The notes under the pieces are model-generated. The model had not been told where the DNA came from. It worked only from the letters and a program-made list of their open reading frames with translations, and did not search any database. Below, piece by piece: positions 44,753 to 52,697 of a DNA stretch of 64,000 nt (positions are counted from its first letter, which is position 1; every line of letters begins with the position of its first letter). Position numbers and translations under genes: made by a program. Location: positions 62,001 to 126,000 of IMG/VR virus record IMGVR_UViG_3300025666_000002; one strand, 5' to 3'. The stretch comes from a virus.

Positions 44753-44941
44753 TTATTTAGGTGCCTTAGCAGACTTTAATTTAATAACTCTATCATCATA
44801 TCTATTGTATACGGCCGAGATCTCTAATAGTTGTTTAGTAAATTGGCCTTTAAAAACACCAATCTCAACTCCCTTCTTTGCGTTAATGTCATTTAGAATA
44901 TCAGTGATTACTGGGATTCTTTCTTGGTTTAACTTTTTCAT
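44753..44941 (-). CDS. Truncated methyltransferase-like fragment
   Basis: The 62-residue protein carries GVEIGVFKGQFTKQLLE, resembling motif I of class I SAM methyltransferases of sugar-modification type, but stops about 30 residues later. The rest of the fold is missing. It is probably a relic or a repurposed fragment beside the acetyltransferase. Confidence 0.45.
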   Translation of the reverse strand: MKKLNQERIPVITDILNDINAKKGVEIGVFKGQFTKQLLEISAVYNRYDDRVIKLKSAKAPK

Positions 44942-44946
44942 ATGGT

Positions 44947-45552
44947 TTATAATTGTTTTAATGATTGTAAAAAGCCCTCAATATCCTCTGAGAAAATAAG
45001 TTCAAATCTATCTTCTAATGCATTAAGGTCTAATTCCCACCATTTACTTTCAAGTAATTTATTAATTGTTTCTTTATCAAATCTTTTTCTAATCTCTTTA
45101 GCTGGAAACCCACCTACAATTGTATAAGGCTCAACATCTTTAGTTACCGTTGCATTCGCACCTATTACAGCACCGTGGCCTATTGTAACACCACTTAGTA
45201 CAGTTACATTCTGTCCAATCCAAACATCGTTACCAATAGTAATCTCACCGTTAGATAAAATGTTACCTTCTCTAGGTTGGCATAGATTAAAACCTGGCAA
45301 ATATGTAGTTACTCTATTCATGTTATGGTTTCCACTTAGTAGAAATTTGCATTCTTGTGCAATAGAAACAAAATCACCTATATTAAGCTTTAACGTATTA
45401 AAGTGTTCTGGTTCTGTGTACACTCTAGACCTTATATAAGGTAAAGGTGAATTAGTAACTCTAGCCTTTTTATGTTTGCCTATTAAGCGAACCAGGCTAG
45501 ATACACCGTCTTTAGCTTTATTTAGCTCTTCTATTAAGTCTAAAACAATCAT
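44947..45552 (-). CDS. Hexapeptide-repeat acetyltransferase, CatB/sugar-type
   Basis: The 201-residue protein shows the left-handed beta-helix of the xenobiotic/sugar O-acetyltransferase family: IGDFVSIAQECKF, ITIGNDVWIGQNV (about 125-137), VTIGHGAVIGANATVTKDV and YTIVGGFPAKEIRKRF (about 160-175). The catalytic His is in GNHNMNRVT (about 95). It may acetylate host surface glycans or an antibiotic-like substrate. Next to a methyltransferase fragment, it suggests a transferred glycan-modification cassette. Confident on family, not on substrate. Confidence 0.8.
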   Translation of the reverse strand: MIVLDLIEELNKAKDGVSSLVRLIGKHKKARVTNSPLPYIRSRVYTEPEHFNTLKLNIGDFVSIAQECKFLLSGNHNMNRVTTYLPGFNLCQPREGNILSNGEITIGNDVWIGQNVTVLSGVTIGHGAVIGANATVTKDVEPYTIVGGFPAKEIRKRFDKETINKLLESKWWELDLNALEDRFELIFSEDIEGFLQSLKQL

Positions 45553-45574
45553 ACTTTAATTAGTTTTACGTGTT

Positions 45575-46729
45575 TCATATTGTTTTTTTGTATTTTTCAG
45601 CCTCTATTTCTTTAATCTTTTGCGCAATTTGTGGTCCCTTAACGCCAAACTCTCGCATTACCCAATTACCATCGGTTGTTGGTTTGTACTTTAAGAAGGC
45701 CTTAATTTGCTTCAGATCTAATCTATTTATCTTCGCAAACTGTGTAATTACATCCTTGTCAACCTTGGTGGTCACCCACTGCTTGTAAAGGTCAAACACA
45801 TTTTCAGGCTTAAGGTCCCTCAGGTTCTTTAGAAAGACCACAGCATTAACCTCGTCTGACGTAAAAGTCATCCTATTCATCTCCTTCTTAATCATATCGT
45901 TTGAGTTCATATCAAACAGGTGAGTCAATTGAATAGGCCAAGTGTTAGTATTGACAAAATTGGTTGAAATTACAAGATTTGGAAACATAATATCCCATAG
46001 ACTAAAGTGACTAACCATATTTAAGTAGTCGACTGGCTTCTTTGCAGATTCAATTGACTTCTTAAACTCATCACGAATCCTTTCAGGGCTAACACCTTCC
46101 AGGCTATTGTCGGTCAAGATAGCATCTGCCGTCTCCTTCTCTAGTTTAGAACCAGTCCTGCCTGCAAATCTGAGTGCTCTCAGCTTTCTTAATGGATCTT
46201 CAGCAAATCGATCAGCAGCAGCGCCAACAGTTCGAATCTTCTGGTCCTGGATGTCTTTTAATCCTCCAACCAGGTCAACAATCTCGCCTCTACCAATATC
46301 GTAAAAGAGAGCGTTGATTGTTAAGTCTCGTCTAAGAACATCCTTGTCGATGGTTGAGTATTTTACAGCATCTGGTCTGCGACCTCCTGAAAGGTCCTCT
46401 CTAAACGTGGCAATCTCAACTCCATTCTTATCTGAAGGTATTTGCACAATCACAACACCAAACTGCTGCCCAACCTCTCCAATCGTAGAGTAACCAGCCC
46501 CTTGGACCATGTTAACCACCTCTTCTGGAAAGGCATCAGTTGCAAGGTCAAAATCCTTAGGCTTTTTACCCATGATTGCATCTCTGACAGCACCGCCAAC
46601 AATATAGAGCTCCTTACCATTCTTTTGGAATAGTTTATGTAGGTCTATAATATCTGAAGGCACATTGAGCCTAAGTGAGCTCTGTGCCTCGTTGACCATT
46701 TGGAATTCTGTAAATGTTTTAAGTTGCAT
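45575..46729 (-). CDS. Tagged CCA-adding tRNA nucleotidyltransferase
   Basis: The 384-residue protein starts MQLKTFTEFQMVNEA, a capsid-targeting-like tag placed in front of a complete class II CCA/poly(A) polymerase head. It has GGAVRD at 45-50, catalytic DFD at 59-61 and a conserved RRDLTINAL near 133. It also has the DRFAEDPLRKLRALRFAGR segment near 165-185. The C-terminal part is shortened relative to cellular enzymes. It would restore tRNA 3' CCA ends. The tag suggests packaging in the capsid and delivery with the DNA. Enzyme call strong, packaging is inference. Confidence 0.85.
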   Translation of the reverse strand: MQLKTFTEFQMVNEAQSSLRLNVPSDIIDLHKLFQKNGKELYIVGGAVRDAIMGKKPKDFDLATDAFPEEVVNMVQGAGYSTIGEVGQQFGVVIVQIPSDKNGVEIATFREDLSGGRRPDAVKYSTIDKDVLRRDLTINALFYDIGRGEIVDLVGGLKDIQDQKIRTVGAAADRFAEDPLRKLRALRFAGRTGSKLEKETADAILTDNSLEGVSPERIRDEFKKSIESAKKPVDYLNMVSHFSLWDIMFPNLVISTNFVNTNTWPIQLTHLFDMNSNDMIKKEMNRMTFTSDEVNAVVFLKNLRDLKPENVFDLYKQWVTTKVDKDVITQFAKINRLDLKQIKAFLKYKPTTDGNWVMREFGVKGPQIAQKIKEIEAEKYKKTI

Positions 46730-46753
46730 GTCCTATTTATTAGATTTATTTTG

Positions 46754-47023
46754 TTAATTTTCTGGTAAAAGGATAATGTTAGTATCAATTGGATTCTTAA
46801 AACCCATTTGCATTTTAGGTCCAAAGATTGACATCATATCCCACATTTGAAATTCAGTATAACCGTCTTCATCTTGCCTTGTCTTTAATTCTTCAATAGT
46901 AACCGGTTTAATGGTACCTGAAAAATGTACAAACTTATTCTCATGAGCTAACCATACTTCATAACCATATTCGGTTACTTTTACTTTAACATCGTGGTTG
47001 ATGTTGAATTTAATTCGTTCCAT
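46754..47023 (-). CDS. Hypothetical 89-residue protein
   Basis: A small beta-type protein with an acidic QDEDGYTEFQMWD segment. It sits between the kinase and the CCA enzyme genes with almost no gap. Function unknown. Confidence 0.6.
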   Translation of the reverse strand: MERIKFNINHDVKVKVTEYGYEVWLAHENKFVHFSGTIKPVTIEELKTRQDEDGYTEFQMWDMMSIFGPKMQMGFKNPIDTNIILLPEN

Positions 47024-47024
47024 T

Positions 47025-47423
47025 TTATCTAAGTTTTACTTGAAATCTGTTTTCCATTTTTTCTAAAGTCTCATCAGGAACTCCATGCTCATTGATTCCA
47101 CCGTGACGGTTCTCAACAATTAGTGAGAATACTGCAAAGTCATACTTTTCAGCCAATTCATAGTAAGGTTTCATTTCCCATTCTTGTGTGAATGTGTTAG
47201 AAACGATAACTGTATTATAGCCGTAAGGTTGCATATAAACATCTGTCTGTTTTTGACACCATTCATGTGCTTCCTTTAATTTAGAAGCATCGAAGTTGTA
47301 TTCTCCATTTTTCATAAAGAACATATCGGCCTCTACATGACCTGTCTGTGCATTCATTAATGATTTTGCTAATGATGATTTACCACATCCTGGTAAACCT
47401 CTAAGTAAATATAATATCTTCAT
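47025..47423 (-). CDS. P-loop kinase, Pnkp 5'-kinase-like
   Basis: The 132-residue protein has a Walker A GLPGCGKSS (about 9-17) with the RGLPGxGKS context of T4 polynucleotide kinase and AAA_33 kinases. An EADMFF strand follows, and a C-terminal VENRHGG-x-NEHG segment could form the lid. In T4 this domain is fused to the 3'-phosphatase; here the phosphatase is a separate gene 0.4 kb upstream. It probably phosphorylates RNA 5' ends before ligation. The role depends on context and is not certain. Confidence 0.7.
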   Translation of the reverse strand: MKILYLLRGLPGCGKSSLAKSLMNAQTGHVEADMFFMKNGEYNFDASKLKEAHEWCQKQTDVYMQPYGYNTVIVSNTFTQEWEMKPYYELAEKYDFAVFSLIVENRHGGINEHGVPDETLEKMENRFQVKLR

Positions 47424-47427
47424 AATC

Positions 47428-47787
47428 TTAAAAATTAAATGGTTTAGTTAAAGTTTTCACAATATAGTCTTTACAGCTATATGCTAAAAATGTAGATTTT
47501 TCAAAACCAGATTCTACAATTTGTTGTAAACCACTACCATTACAAACTCTACAATCTGATTCAGTTGGATTGCTATTATCTCCGTAAGTATCATTATAAG
47601 TACAACCACAATCTACACTCATATACCAATTCTTCATTCGTATAGTACCTCTTGAATTTCTCATAGTAAATGAAATCCAGTCTACTACTTCATATTCCTC
47701 TGAAGTGGTTTTAACGGTTCTAACTCCATTAATGATTACGATACCATGTGATGGTATTCTATAAATACTTCCTGCTTCTGGTTTCAT
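47428..47787 (-). CDS. Small zinc-ribbon-like protein
   Basis: A 119-residue protein with Cys pairs: CGCTYND and CRVCNGSG (DnaJ-like CxxCxGxG half). These could bind one zinc. It lies between kinase and phosphatase genes of the RNA-repair group and may bind RNA or ribosomes. Function unproven. Confidence 0.55.
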   Translation of the reverse strand: MKPEAGSIYRIPSHGIVIINGVRTVKTTSEEYEVVDWISFTMRNSRGTIRMKNWYMSVDCGCTYNDTYGDNSNPTESDCRVCNGSGLQQIVESGFEKSTFLAYSCKDYIVKTLTKPFNF

Positions 47788-47810
47788 ATTTTAAATTTTT
47801 GTTTATATTT

Positions 47811-48266
47811 TTAAAAGTTACCTGGAGCTACTTGAAAACAGCTGATACCATTCTCTCTCCACATTTTTACTACTTTATCTCGGTCATCAAAGACACACAT
47901 GATCTCGTGGCCTGCTGCCATTTCTTGATCTAACCACTCTTTCTTCAACACGTCATCTGGCGTGAAAGAACCCTGCATTCTCATGAACAAGAAGTCTGGT
48001 TGAATGCCGTGCTGTGCTAACCAATCTTCAGTCTGTTGACGACTAATAGAGTCTCGACCACTAAAGATACCAACCCGAAAGCCAGCAGCCTTCATTGCTT
48101 TAAAGCTTGCAATCACTGGCAAGTTTGGCTCATCCAAAGAGATATTCTCTGGTGCAAAGAAAGTCTTCCAGTTAATTTTACCATTTGGCTTAGCTGCCAA
48201 AACACGTCTCTTATCGATCAAGGCCAAAGTACCGTCCAAATCGAATATTACTGTTTGTTGTTTCAT
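47811..48266 (-). CDS. Polynucleotide 3'-phosphatase domain (Pnkp-like HAD)
   Basis: The 151-residue protein has the HAD nucleophile motif FDLDGTLA (D9, D11), FSGR (about 70) and CVFDDRDKVVKMWRENGISC near the C-terminus. The last part closely matches the DDR-VV-MWR-x-G-x-x-C-x-QVA end of the T4 Pnkp phosphatase domain. It removes 3'-phosphate or 2',3'-cyclic phosphate from cut RNA. It is the first gene after the promoter at 48286, so RNA repair starts early. Confidence 0.8.
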   Translation of the reverse strand: MKQQTVIFDLDGTLALIDKRRVLAAKPNGKINWKTFFAPENISLDEPNLPVIASFKAMKAAGFRVGIFSGRDSISRQQTEDWLAQHGIQPDFLFMRMQGSFTPDDVLKKEWLDQEMAAGHEIMCVFDDRDKVVKMWRENGISCFQVAPGNF

Positions 48267-48285
48267 CTTGTTTTGTTTTACAGTG

Positions 48286-48318
48286 TAAATATAATAAAAA
48301 AGCCCGAGACTAAAAAAT
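48286..48318 (-). promoter_or_regulatory. Early-family promoter overlapping a terminator
   Basis: The -7 box TATATTTA with CACTGTAA tail matches the family. The spacer is the T-run and hairpin of the preceding terminator. It drives the 3'-phosphatase gene. Confidence 0.6.
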
Positions 48319-48325
48319 CTCAGGC
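48296..48325 (-). terminator. Terminator after the T9SS-domain gene
   Basis: GCCTGAGA and TCTCGGGC (minus strand) pair with one G-T around an AT loop, followed by six T. It ends the transcript of the 48.4-48.9 kb secreted-protein genes. Confidence 0.8.
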
Positions 48326-48353
48326 CATCTTTTTTGCAATTATTTTTGAGTAC

Positions 48354-48686
48354 TTATCTCAAAACTTCTACAAATCCAACTTTATTAATATCGTTGGATT
48401 CAACACGCATTACCAATCGATATACGAACGTTGATTCACTAACATTAGAACCCCACCATGTGCCATCCCAATATTGATTGGTATCTCTTGTTTCAAATAT
48501 AAGTTGACCATTACGTGTATAAACTTCTAACAGGTAATCTGAAACCGTCAATGTATCATCAAATATAGGTTTCCAATAATCATTCATCATATCACCATCA
48601 GGGGTGAATGCGTTTGGAATATGGACTTCTTGTGCGAATGCAGTTGCTCCAACAAACATTGCCGCTATTACTAATAACTTTTTCAT
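48354..48686 (-). CDS. Secreted stand-alone T9SS type B sorting-domain protein
   Basis: The 110-residue protein has a signal peptide (MKKLLVIAAMFVGATAFAQ) cut near residue 19. The rest is almost exactly one gliding-motility-associated C-terminal domain. It has IPNAFTPDGDMMNDYWKP, then LLEVYTRNGQLIFETRDTN, WDGTWWG, STFVYRLVM, and a final VGFVEVLR strand. In Bacteroidetes this domain sends cargo through the type IX secretion system; here no cargo is attached. It may occupy or block the translocon, or be displayed on the surface. Family recognition is strong; the effect is inferred. Confidence 0.8.
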   Translation of the reverse strand: MKKLLVIAAMFVGATAFAQEVHIPNAFTPDGDMMNDYWKPIFDDTLTVSDYLLEVYTRNGQLIFETRDTNQYWDGTWWGSNVSESTFVYRLVMRVESNDINKVGFVEVLR

Positions 48687-48688
48687 CT

Positions 48689-48913
48689 TTATTTACCGGT
48701 ATATCTGTTTACTTCATCAATACAAATGCAATTCTTTTCTCCGTAGATGTGGCCATTGGATGCTGATGTTCGAACCCAAATTTGTTCACCATTCTTATCT
48801 ACTTTATGAGTATTACAACTCCATTGCATACACGTTTTCTCACAAGAAGAAAACAAAACACAGGCCGTTAAAAATGTAACGAACCCTATAAAACCACATA
48901 CTAACTGTTTCAT
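48689..48913 (-). CDS. Small lipoprotein
   Basis: A 74-residue protein with a hydrophobic signal and a lipobox-like VLFSSC at about residue 20-25, followed by a Cys-rich outer part (CEKTCMQWSCNTH and NCICIDEV). It is coupled with the T9SS-domain gene, so the pair may act together at the host outer surface, for instance in superinfection exclusion. Confidence 0.65.
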   Translation of the reverse strand: MKQLVCGFIGFVTFLTACVLFSSCEKTCMQWSCNTHKVDKNGEQIWVRTSASNGHIYGEKNCICIDEVNRYTGK

Positions 48914-48958
48914 GATTATTTGATTATGATTATTTGATTAAATTGTTTTTATTCATTG

Positions 48959-49204
48959 TTATAAATGTCTACTCTTAATCCGATAGTGAAAGTTAATATT
49001 GTCCACTATAGTCTCTATTGCCTGGATGTTACTCAGTTCTCGAATGCGTTTGATCGCAAGCTCTTTGTAGTTAGCTGCAGCATTCATTTGACTTTCATTC
49101 TTACATGATGATATTACATCAGTGCATTTGTCGTAAATAGCTCTAACTCTAGCGTCCATTGTTTCTAGTTTAAGATTTGCAATACTGTTTTCCAGTCTGG
49201 GCAT
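48959..49204 (-). CDS. Small helical protein, paralogue of the 36.1 kb gene
   Basis: 81 residues from the ATG at 49204; a later Met at 49159 or even the ATT aligned with the start of its paralogue could be the true start. The helix ANLKLETMDARVRAIYDK resembles the 36.1 kb protein. It overlaps the nucleotidase gene's end. Confidence 0.5.
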   Translation of the reverse strand: MPRLENSIANLKLETMDARVRAIYDKCTDVISSCKNESQMNAAANYKELAIKRIRELSNIQAIETIVDNINFHYRIKSRHL

Positions 49205-49626
49205 TCTTCCGAGCCAAACTTAATTACTTGACCTTTGAACTCTGCAGCACCATTGTTTGGTCGGTCGTCGATCAGATAGTCACCGATCATTAAGTTCTTG
49301 TTGTGTGTGAAAATAAGTCTTCGGTTAACCTCATTACCAAGGTGTTGCTCTGCCCAAACTCGTTTTGCAGTTAGAGACTCTGGATTAGCCCAAGGTGCTG
49401 TTGATAAGATGTAAACGTCAAATCTTGGGTCGTTACTGAGTTGCTTGAATGCTTCTACCGCACCTGGCATTGGCGCTGCTTTGTAGAATGGTTCTACATC
49501 TTGGTCGATAATCGCGCCAACGTCAAAACCGTCTTCACCGAGTGCATGGATATATTTTTCGTAGACTGCACCGACTAGATCGACGAGAACGCCATCCATG
49601 TCTATGTAAACTACTTTCTTATCCAT
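49165..49626 (-). CDS. 5'(3')-deoxyribonucleotidase-like HAD protein
   Basis: A 153-residue HAD protein with IDMDGVLVDL at the N-terminus, LSTAPWANP (about 95) and IDDRPNNGAAEF (about 128). This is the pattern of NT5C-type nucleotidases, which hydrolyse dNMPs and help adjust nucleotide pools. It overlaps the small membrane-protein gene by 8 bases. Confidence 0.75.
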   Translation of the reverse strand: MDKKVVYIDMDGVLVDLVGAVYEKYIHALGEDGFDVGAIIDQDVEPFYKAAPMPGAVEAFKQLSNDPRFDVYILSTAPWANPESLTAKRVWAEQHLGNEVNRRLIFTHNKNLMIGDYLIDDRPNNGAAEFKGQVIKFGSEECPDWKTVLQILN

Positions 49627-49843
49627 TCTTGCTGTTGCTTTTTACGTTTGACTTAAATAGGATTGAGAATAAGAAGTTCAATCCAAGTGCTTGCCAGAAG
49701 CCGATTGAGTTGACTCCATCGACTGCAGGTTCTAGACATGTATTCCACAACCACATGGTTGGAAATGCCATTAGCAATGCTATTAAAGAGATAGCAGTTA
49801 ACCCGATAAAGAAGAGTCCGATAATTTCTAATAGTTTGTTCAT
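49619..49843 (-). CDS. Small membrane protein behind an early promoter
   Basis: A 74-residue protein with two hydrophobic helices (about residues 5-30 and 48-62) and a Lys/Ser-rich end. First gene after the promoter at 49868. Function unknown. Confidence 0.55.
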   Translation of the reverse strand: MNKLLEIIGLFFIGLTAISLIALLMAFPTMWLWNTCLEPAVDGVNSIGFWQALGLNFLFSILFKSNVKSNSKNG

Positions 49844-49867
49844 TTATGTATGTTTTTAATTACAGTA

Positions 49868-49900
49868 CTAATATAATAAAAAAGATTGACACTAGAAAAC
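49868..49900 (-). promoter_or_regulatory. Bacteroidetes-type promoter, early family
   Basis: GTTTTC, 19 bases, TATATTAG, with flanking TTGCAAAAAA upstream and TACTGTAATT downstream. Spacing is identical to the copies at 38.4, 42.1, 57.4 and 58.3 kb. Confidence 0.75.
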
Positions 49901-49923
49901 TTTTTTGCAATTATTTTGCAGAT

Positions 49924-50181
49924 TTACTCAACAAAGTCAAATGTCTTAATCTTATGTTTGTCCATCCAGCGCCCAATGAAACCTTCACCAACACCTAGAT
50001 CTATAATCTCATATTTGTGATCGATCAGGGGCTTCTGAGCTCGAGCATTATTCACAATGTCAACACTTTTAAGAGTGACTAACATGTAGTGTTTTTTGCC
50101 TGTTTTAGTCTTACGGTAAACTGCGACTGTTGGTGGCTTCTTAAATTCTATCTTGTCTAAGTCTTTTAGTTTCATTTCCAA
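49924..50181 (-). CDS. Hypothetical 85-residue protein
   Basis: A basic, Lys-rich small protein with a C-terminal EGFIGRWMDKHKIKTFDF. It overlaps the upstream membrane-protein gene by 10 bases. Function unknown. Confidence 0.55.
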   Translation of the reverse strand: MEMKLKDLDKIEFKKPPTVAVYRKTKTGKKHYMLVTLKSVDIVNNARAQKPLIDHKYEIIDLGVGEGFIGRWMDKHKIKTFDFVE

Positions 50182-50513
50182 AATAATTGAATAGCGATTA
50201 GGCCAACCGATAGTGCGAGAGAAACTCCTGTTTTTGCAGTTATACCTTCACCCATGAAAATATATGTCATTACTGTAAAGATCAGGATTCCACTGGCAAA
50301 GCCAATAAAACGGCCAGGCCAAAGCATTCCATCGAAATGTTCAACTACTAGTCGGGTTGCCTGAATTAAGATGTAACTGATAATACCACCAAAAGCAAAA
50401 GAAACTAGCCATGGGTTCTTCTTAAACCATGGCCATACAAATTGACCATTCGTCTGTACCCAAATCAAGCCCTGGCCTAAGAAGAAGAGCAGGAAGCCTA
50501 AGAGCAGATTCAA
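50172..50513 (-). CDS. Four-helix membrane protein
   Basis: 113 residues with four hydrophobic segments, beginning MNLLLGFLLFFLGQG. It has the size of small transporter-like or holin-like proteins, but no motif permits a call. It overlaps RNase HII by 4 bases. Confidence 0.55.
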   Translation of the reverse strand: MNLLLGFLLFFLGQGLIWVQTNGQFVWPWFKKNPWLVSFAFGGIISYILIQATRLVVEHFDGMLWPGRFIGFASGILIFTVMTYIFMGEGITAKTGVSLALSVGLIAIQLFWK

Positions 50514-51142
50514 AACAGATTAGTTGTTTTAGTCAACATGTGACTGATGAATGAATGTCTGTGCATTGGTGTAGCGCCCTCGTTAACGATTGCGTCTCTG
50601 TGTTGTTTGGTACCGTAGCCTTTATTACTACCCCAGCCAAATGCTGCATACTCCTCCATCTGGCTCAAATCTCGCATGTAATTATCACGTTCGGTCTTTG
50701 CTAGAATCGAAGCTGCTGCAATACTAACGTATATGTTGTCTCCGCCAACGATGGTTCCGAAAGGTATACCATTGTACCCATGGAACTGATCCCCATCAAC
50801 CAGAATGAACTGGAACTCGTTTTCTTCGGCTATTTTATCAAGGCATTGCTTCATACCGTTCAGAGTCGCTTTCAGTATGTTTGTGGACTCGATTTCCTCT
50901 ACTGGAATATGAACTATTGAATATGCAAGTGCGTTGTCCAGAACTAGCCTACGAGCTTCTACCTTCTGTCCTTCAGAAAGTAACTTTGAGTCTTTAATCA
51001 ACTCATGTTGAAAACCATGTGGCATAATACACGCAGCAACGGTAACTGGGCCTGCAAGTGCGCCTCTGCCAGCCTCGTCGAGGCCAACCTCTGTTATGTC
51101 GAGGTCGTTCATATGGCTTGATTTTAGTAGGATCTGCTTCAT
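50510..51142 (-). CDS. rnhB: Ribonuclease HII
   Basis: A 210-residue protein with the RNase HII pattern: VGLDEAGRGALAGPV (catalytic Asp-Glu, about 19-33), DSKLLSE (about 56), LVDGDQF (about 118) and a conserved KTERDNYM helix (about 148). It removes RNA primers or embedded ribonucleotides. The Met at residue 11 is an alternative start. Usual length for the family. Confidence 0.9.
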   Translation of the reverse strand: MKQILLKSSHMNDLDITEVGLDEAGRGALAGPVTVAACIMPHGFQHELIKDSKLLSEGQKVEARRLVLDNALAYSIVHIPVEEIESTNILKATLNGMKQCLDKIAEENEFQFILVDGDQFHGYNGIPFGTIVGGDNIYVSIAAASILAKTERDNYMRDLSQMEEYAAFGWGSNKGYGTKQHRDAIVNEGATPMHRHSFISHMLTKTTNLF

Positions 51143-51184
51143 TTATAAACTTATTTAGAGTTATATGTGAAGCTCTAGAATTGT

Positions 51185-51631
51185 TTAGGACTCTTTCTTA
51201 GGTCGATCCCATCGCATCTGGTTCTCAGCTCTGTACATACCACACTTTTCGTAGAACTCTACGTTCTCGTCTGAACAGTTTAGGATTGTCTTGTAACAAT
51301 TCTTCTCTACTGAAAGTTTAAGTAGATCTTCAATCAGCATTTTACCTAAGCCTAAGCCTCGGTATTCTTCAGCTACAGCAACGTCTTCGATCAGGGCAAT
51401 TCTATTACCTGATCTGATAATTTTATTGACTGTAATTAGAGAAGCAACTCCAGCAATTTCGCCGTCAACTTTAATGACGCGATATGTAATGCTATTGTCA
51501 CTTATTATTTTCCACCATTGAACTGGTGCTGGTTCTGTAAAGCCGAATGCGGAGCTATAGATCTGGCAGATTCTGTCTAGATCATTATAGCCCGCGTCTT
51601 CGATTGTTATTTTTCGTTCTTGTGTCTCCAT
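51185..51631 (-). CDS. GNAT acetyltransferase
   Basis: 148 residues with the GNAT core AVAEEYRGLGLGKMLIEDLL (about 82-101, acetyl-CoA loop R-G-x-G-x-G-x) and NVEFYEKCGMYR near the end. Substrate unknown; it may acetylate a host protein or small molecule. It overlaps PhoH by 25 bases. Confidence 0.8.
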   Translation of the reverse strand: METQERKITIEDAGYNDLDRICQIYSSAFGFTEPAPVQWWKIISDNSITYRVIKVDGEIAGVASLITVNKIIRSGNRIALIEDVAVAEEYRGLGLGKMLIEDLLKLSVEKNCYKTILNCSDENVEFYEKCGMYRAENQMRWDRPKKES

Positions 51632-52287
51632 TGGTCATACCTTTTCACGATGTCTTGTAAAATCTTAGCTCTCACTATATCTCTATCGTTGAAGATGTGA
51701 GTGCCGACACCTTTTACATTTCCGATTAACTCGATGAAATTAGGTAATGAAACTCTAGATGCTGCAATGTCATGTTGACTTACGTCTCCGGTTACAATAA
51801 CCTTTGAGTCTCTTCCCATTCGAGTTACAAATAACATTAGCTGCTTAAAGGTTGCGTTCTGGGCTTCGTCGAGAATCATAAGTGAGTCGTCAAACGTATC
51901 GCCTCGCATATATGCTAAAGGTTCAAACTTAATAATATTCTTGTCGAATAAGATCTTAGTCTCTTCATGTCCAATAATCTTCTCGATGTTAGACTTGTAA
52001 GATTTCATGTAAGGATCTACCTTCTCATCTTTACCACCTGGTAGAAAGCCCAACTTCTCACCAGCTTCCTGGATTGGCTTACATAAGATGATCTGTTTGA
52101 TCTTCTTCTCCTTTAAGAGTTTAAGTGCTGCGAAACAAGCCGTAAACGTTTTCGAAGTTCCGGCTGGCCCGTAGCAAAATGTTATTTCATTGTTTTCAAT
52201 TTGGTTTAAATATTTTTGTTGTGACTGCCTTAATTGTACTCTCTTTAGCAGTTCGTTATTATCTCCTGTGTTGGTTCGTTTTGTCAT
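51607..52287 (-). CDS. phoH: PhoH-like P-loop ATPase
   Basis: The 226-residue protein has Walker A GPAGTSKT (about 39-46), KPIQEAGEKLGFLPGG (about 70-85), Walker B LMILDEAQN and GDVSQHD. This is the standard PhoH pattern and is very common in marine phages. It probably acts as an RNA/DNA-linked ATPase with an unclear role. Confidence 0.9.
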   Translation of the reverse strand: MTKRTNTGDNNELLKRVQLRQSQQKYLNQIENNEITFCYGPAGTSKTFTACFAALKLLKEKKIKQIILCKPIQEAGEKLGFLPGGKDEKVDPYMKSYKSNIEKIIGHEETKILFDKNIIKFEPLAYMRGDTFDDSLMILDEAQNATFKQLMLFVTRMGRDSKVIVTGDVSQHDIAASRVSLPNFIELIGNVKGVGTHIFNDRDIVRAKILQDIVKRYDQWRHKNEK

Positions 52288-52301
52288 TCAATTTATTGTG
52301 T

Positions 52302-52646
52302 TTAATCCCCAGCCATTATGACTAGCTCCTTTAGCTTCATTAGTCGTTCACATTTTTCATACTCTTCGATCTCCTCGAAGTATCTAACCATTAGATCTAT
52401 AAATTTAGACCTCTGACTTATGCCATGAGGTATCTCTATTAACCTATCATCGTCCTTGAATACTATGAAGCGGTTCACCGTCTTAGTAAAGTTACGTGTG
52501 AGTTGGTAATAAGATGCTCTCATCAGACTATCCTTGTCCGAGTTTGAAATAAATCCGCTCATTATCGTATTGCCTTCTTTTTTCATATATGATCTGCGAG
52601 TACGTTTATTGTACCGCACATCATATATATTTTTGCTGGCATACAT
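52302..52646 (-). CDS. Small protein with YEKC helix motif
   Basis: The 114-residue frame may start at 52646 or at the internal Met at 52586 or 52562. The C-terminal helix (YFEEIEEYEKCERLMKLKEL) matches the ends of the products at 52876 and 55802, resembling a UVR-type motif. It directly follows the bS21 gene. Confidence 0.55.
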   Translation of the reverse strand: MYASKNIYDVRYNKRTRRSYMKKEGNTIMSGFISNSDKDSLMRASYYQLTRNFTKTVNRFIVFKDDDRLIEIPHGISQRSKFIDLMVRYFEEIEEYEKCERLMKLKELVIMAGD

Positions 52647-52697
52647 CCTAACTAGAAATTAAGATTAAAAATAGTAGTATATCTTTATGGTATAAGT

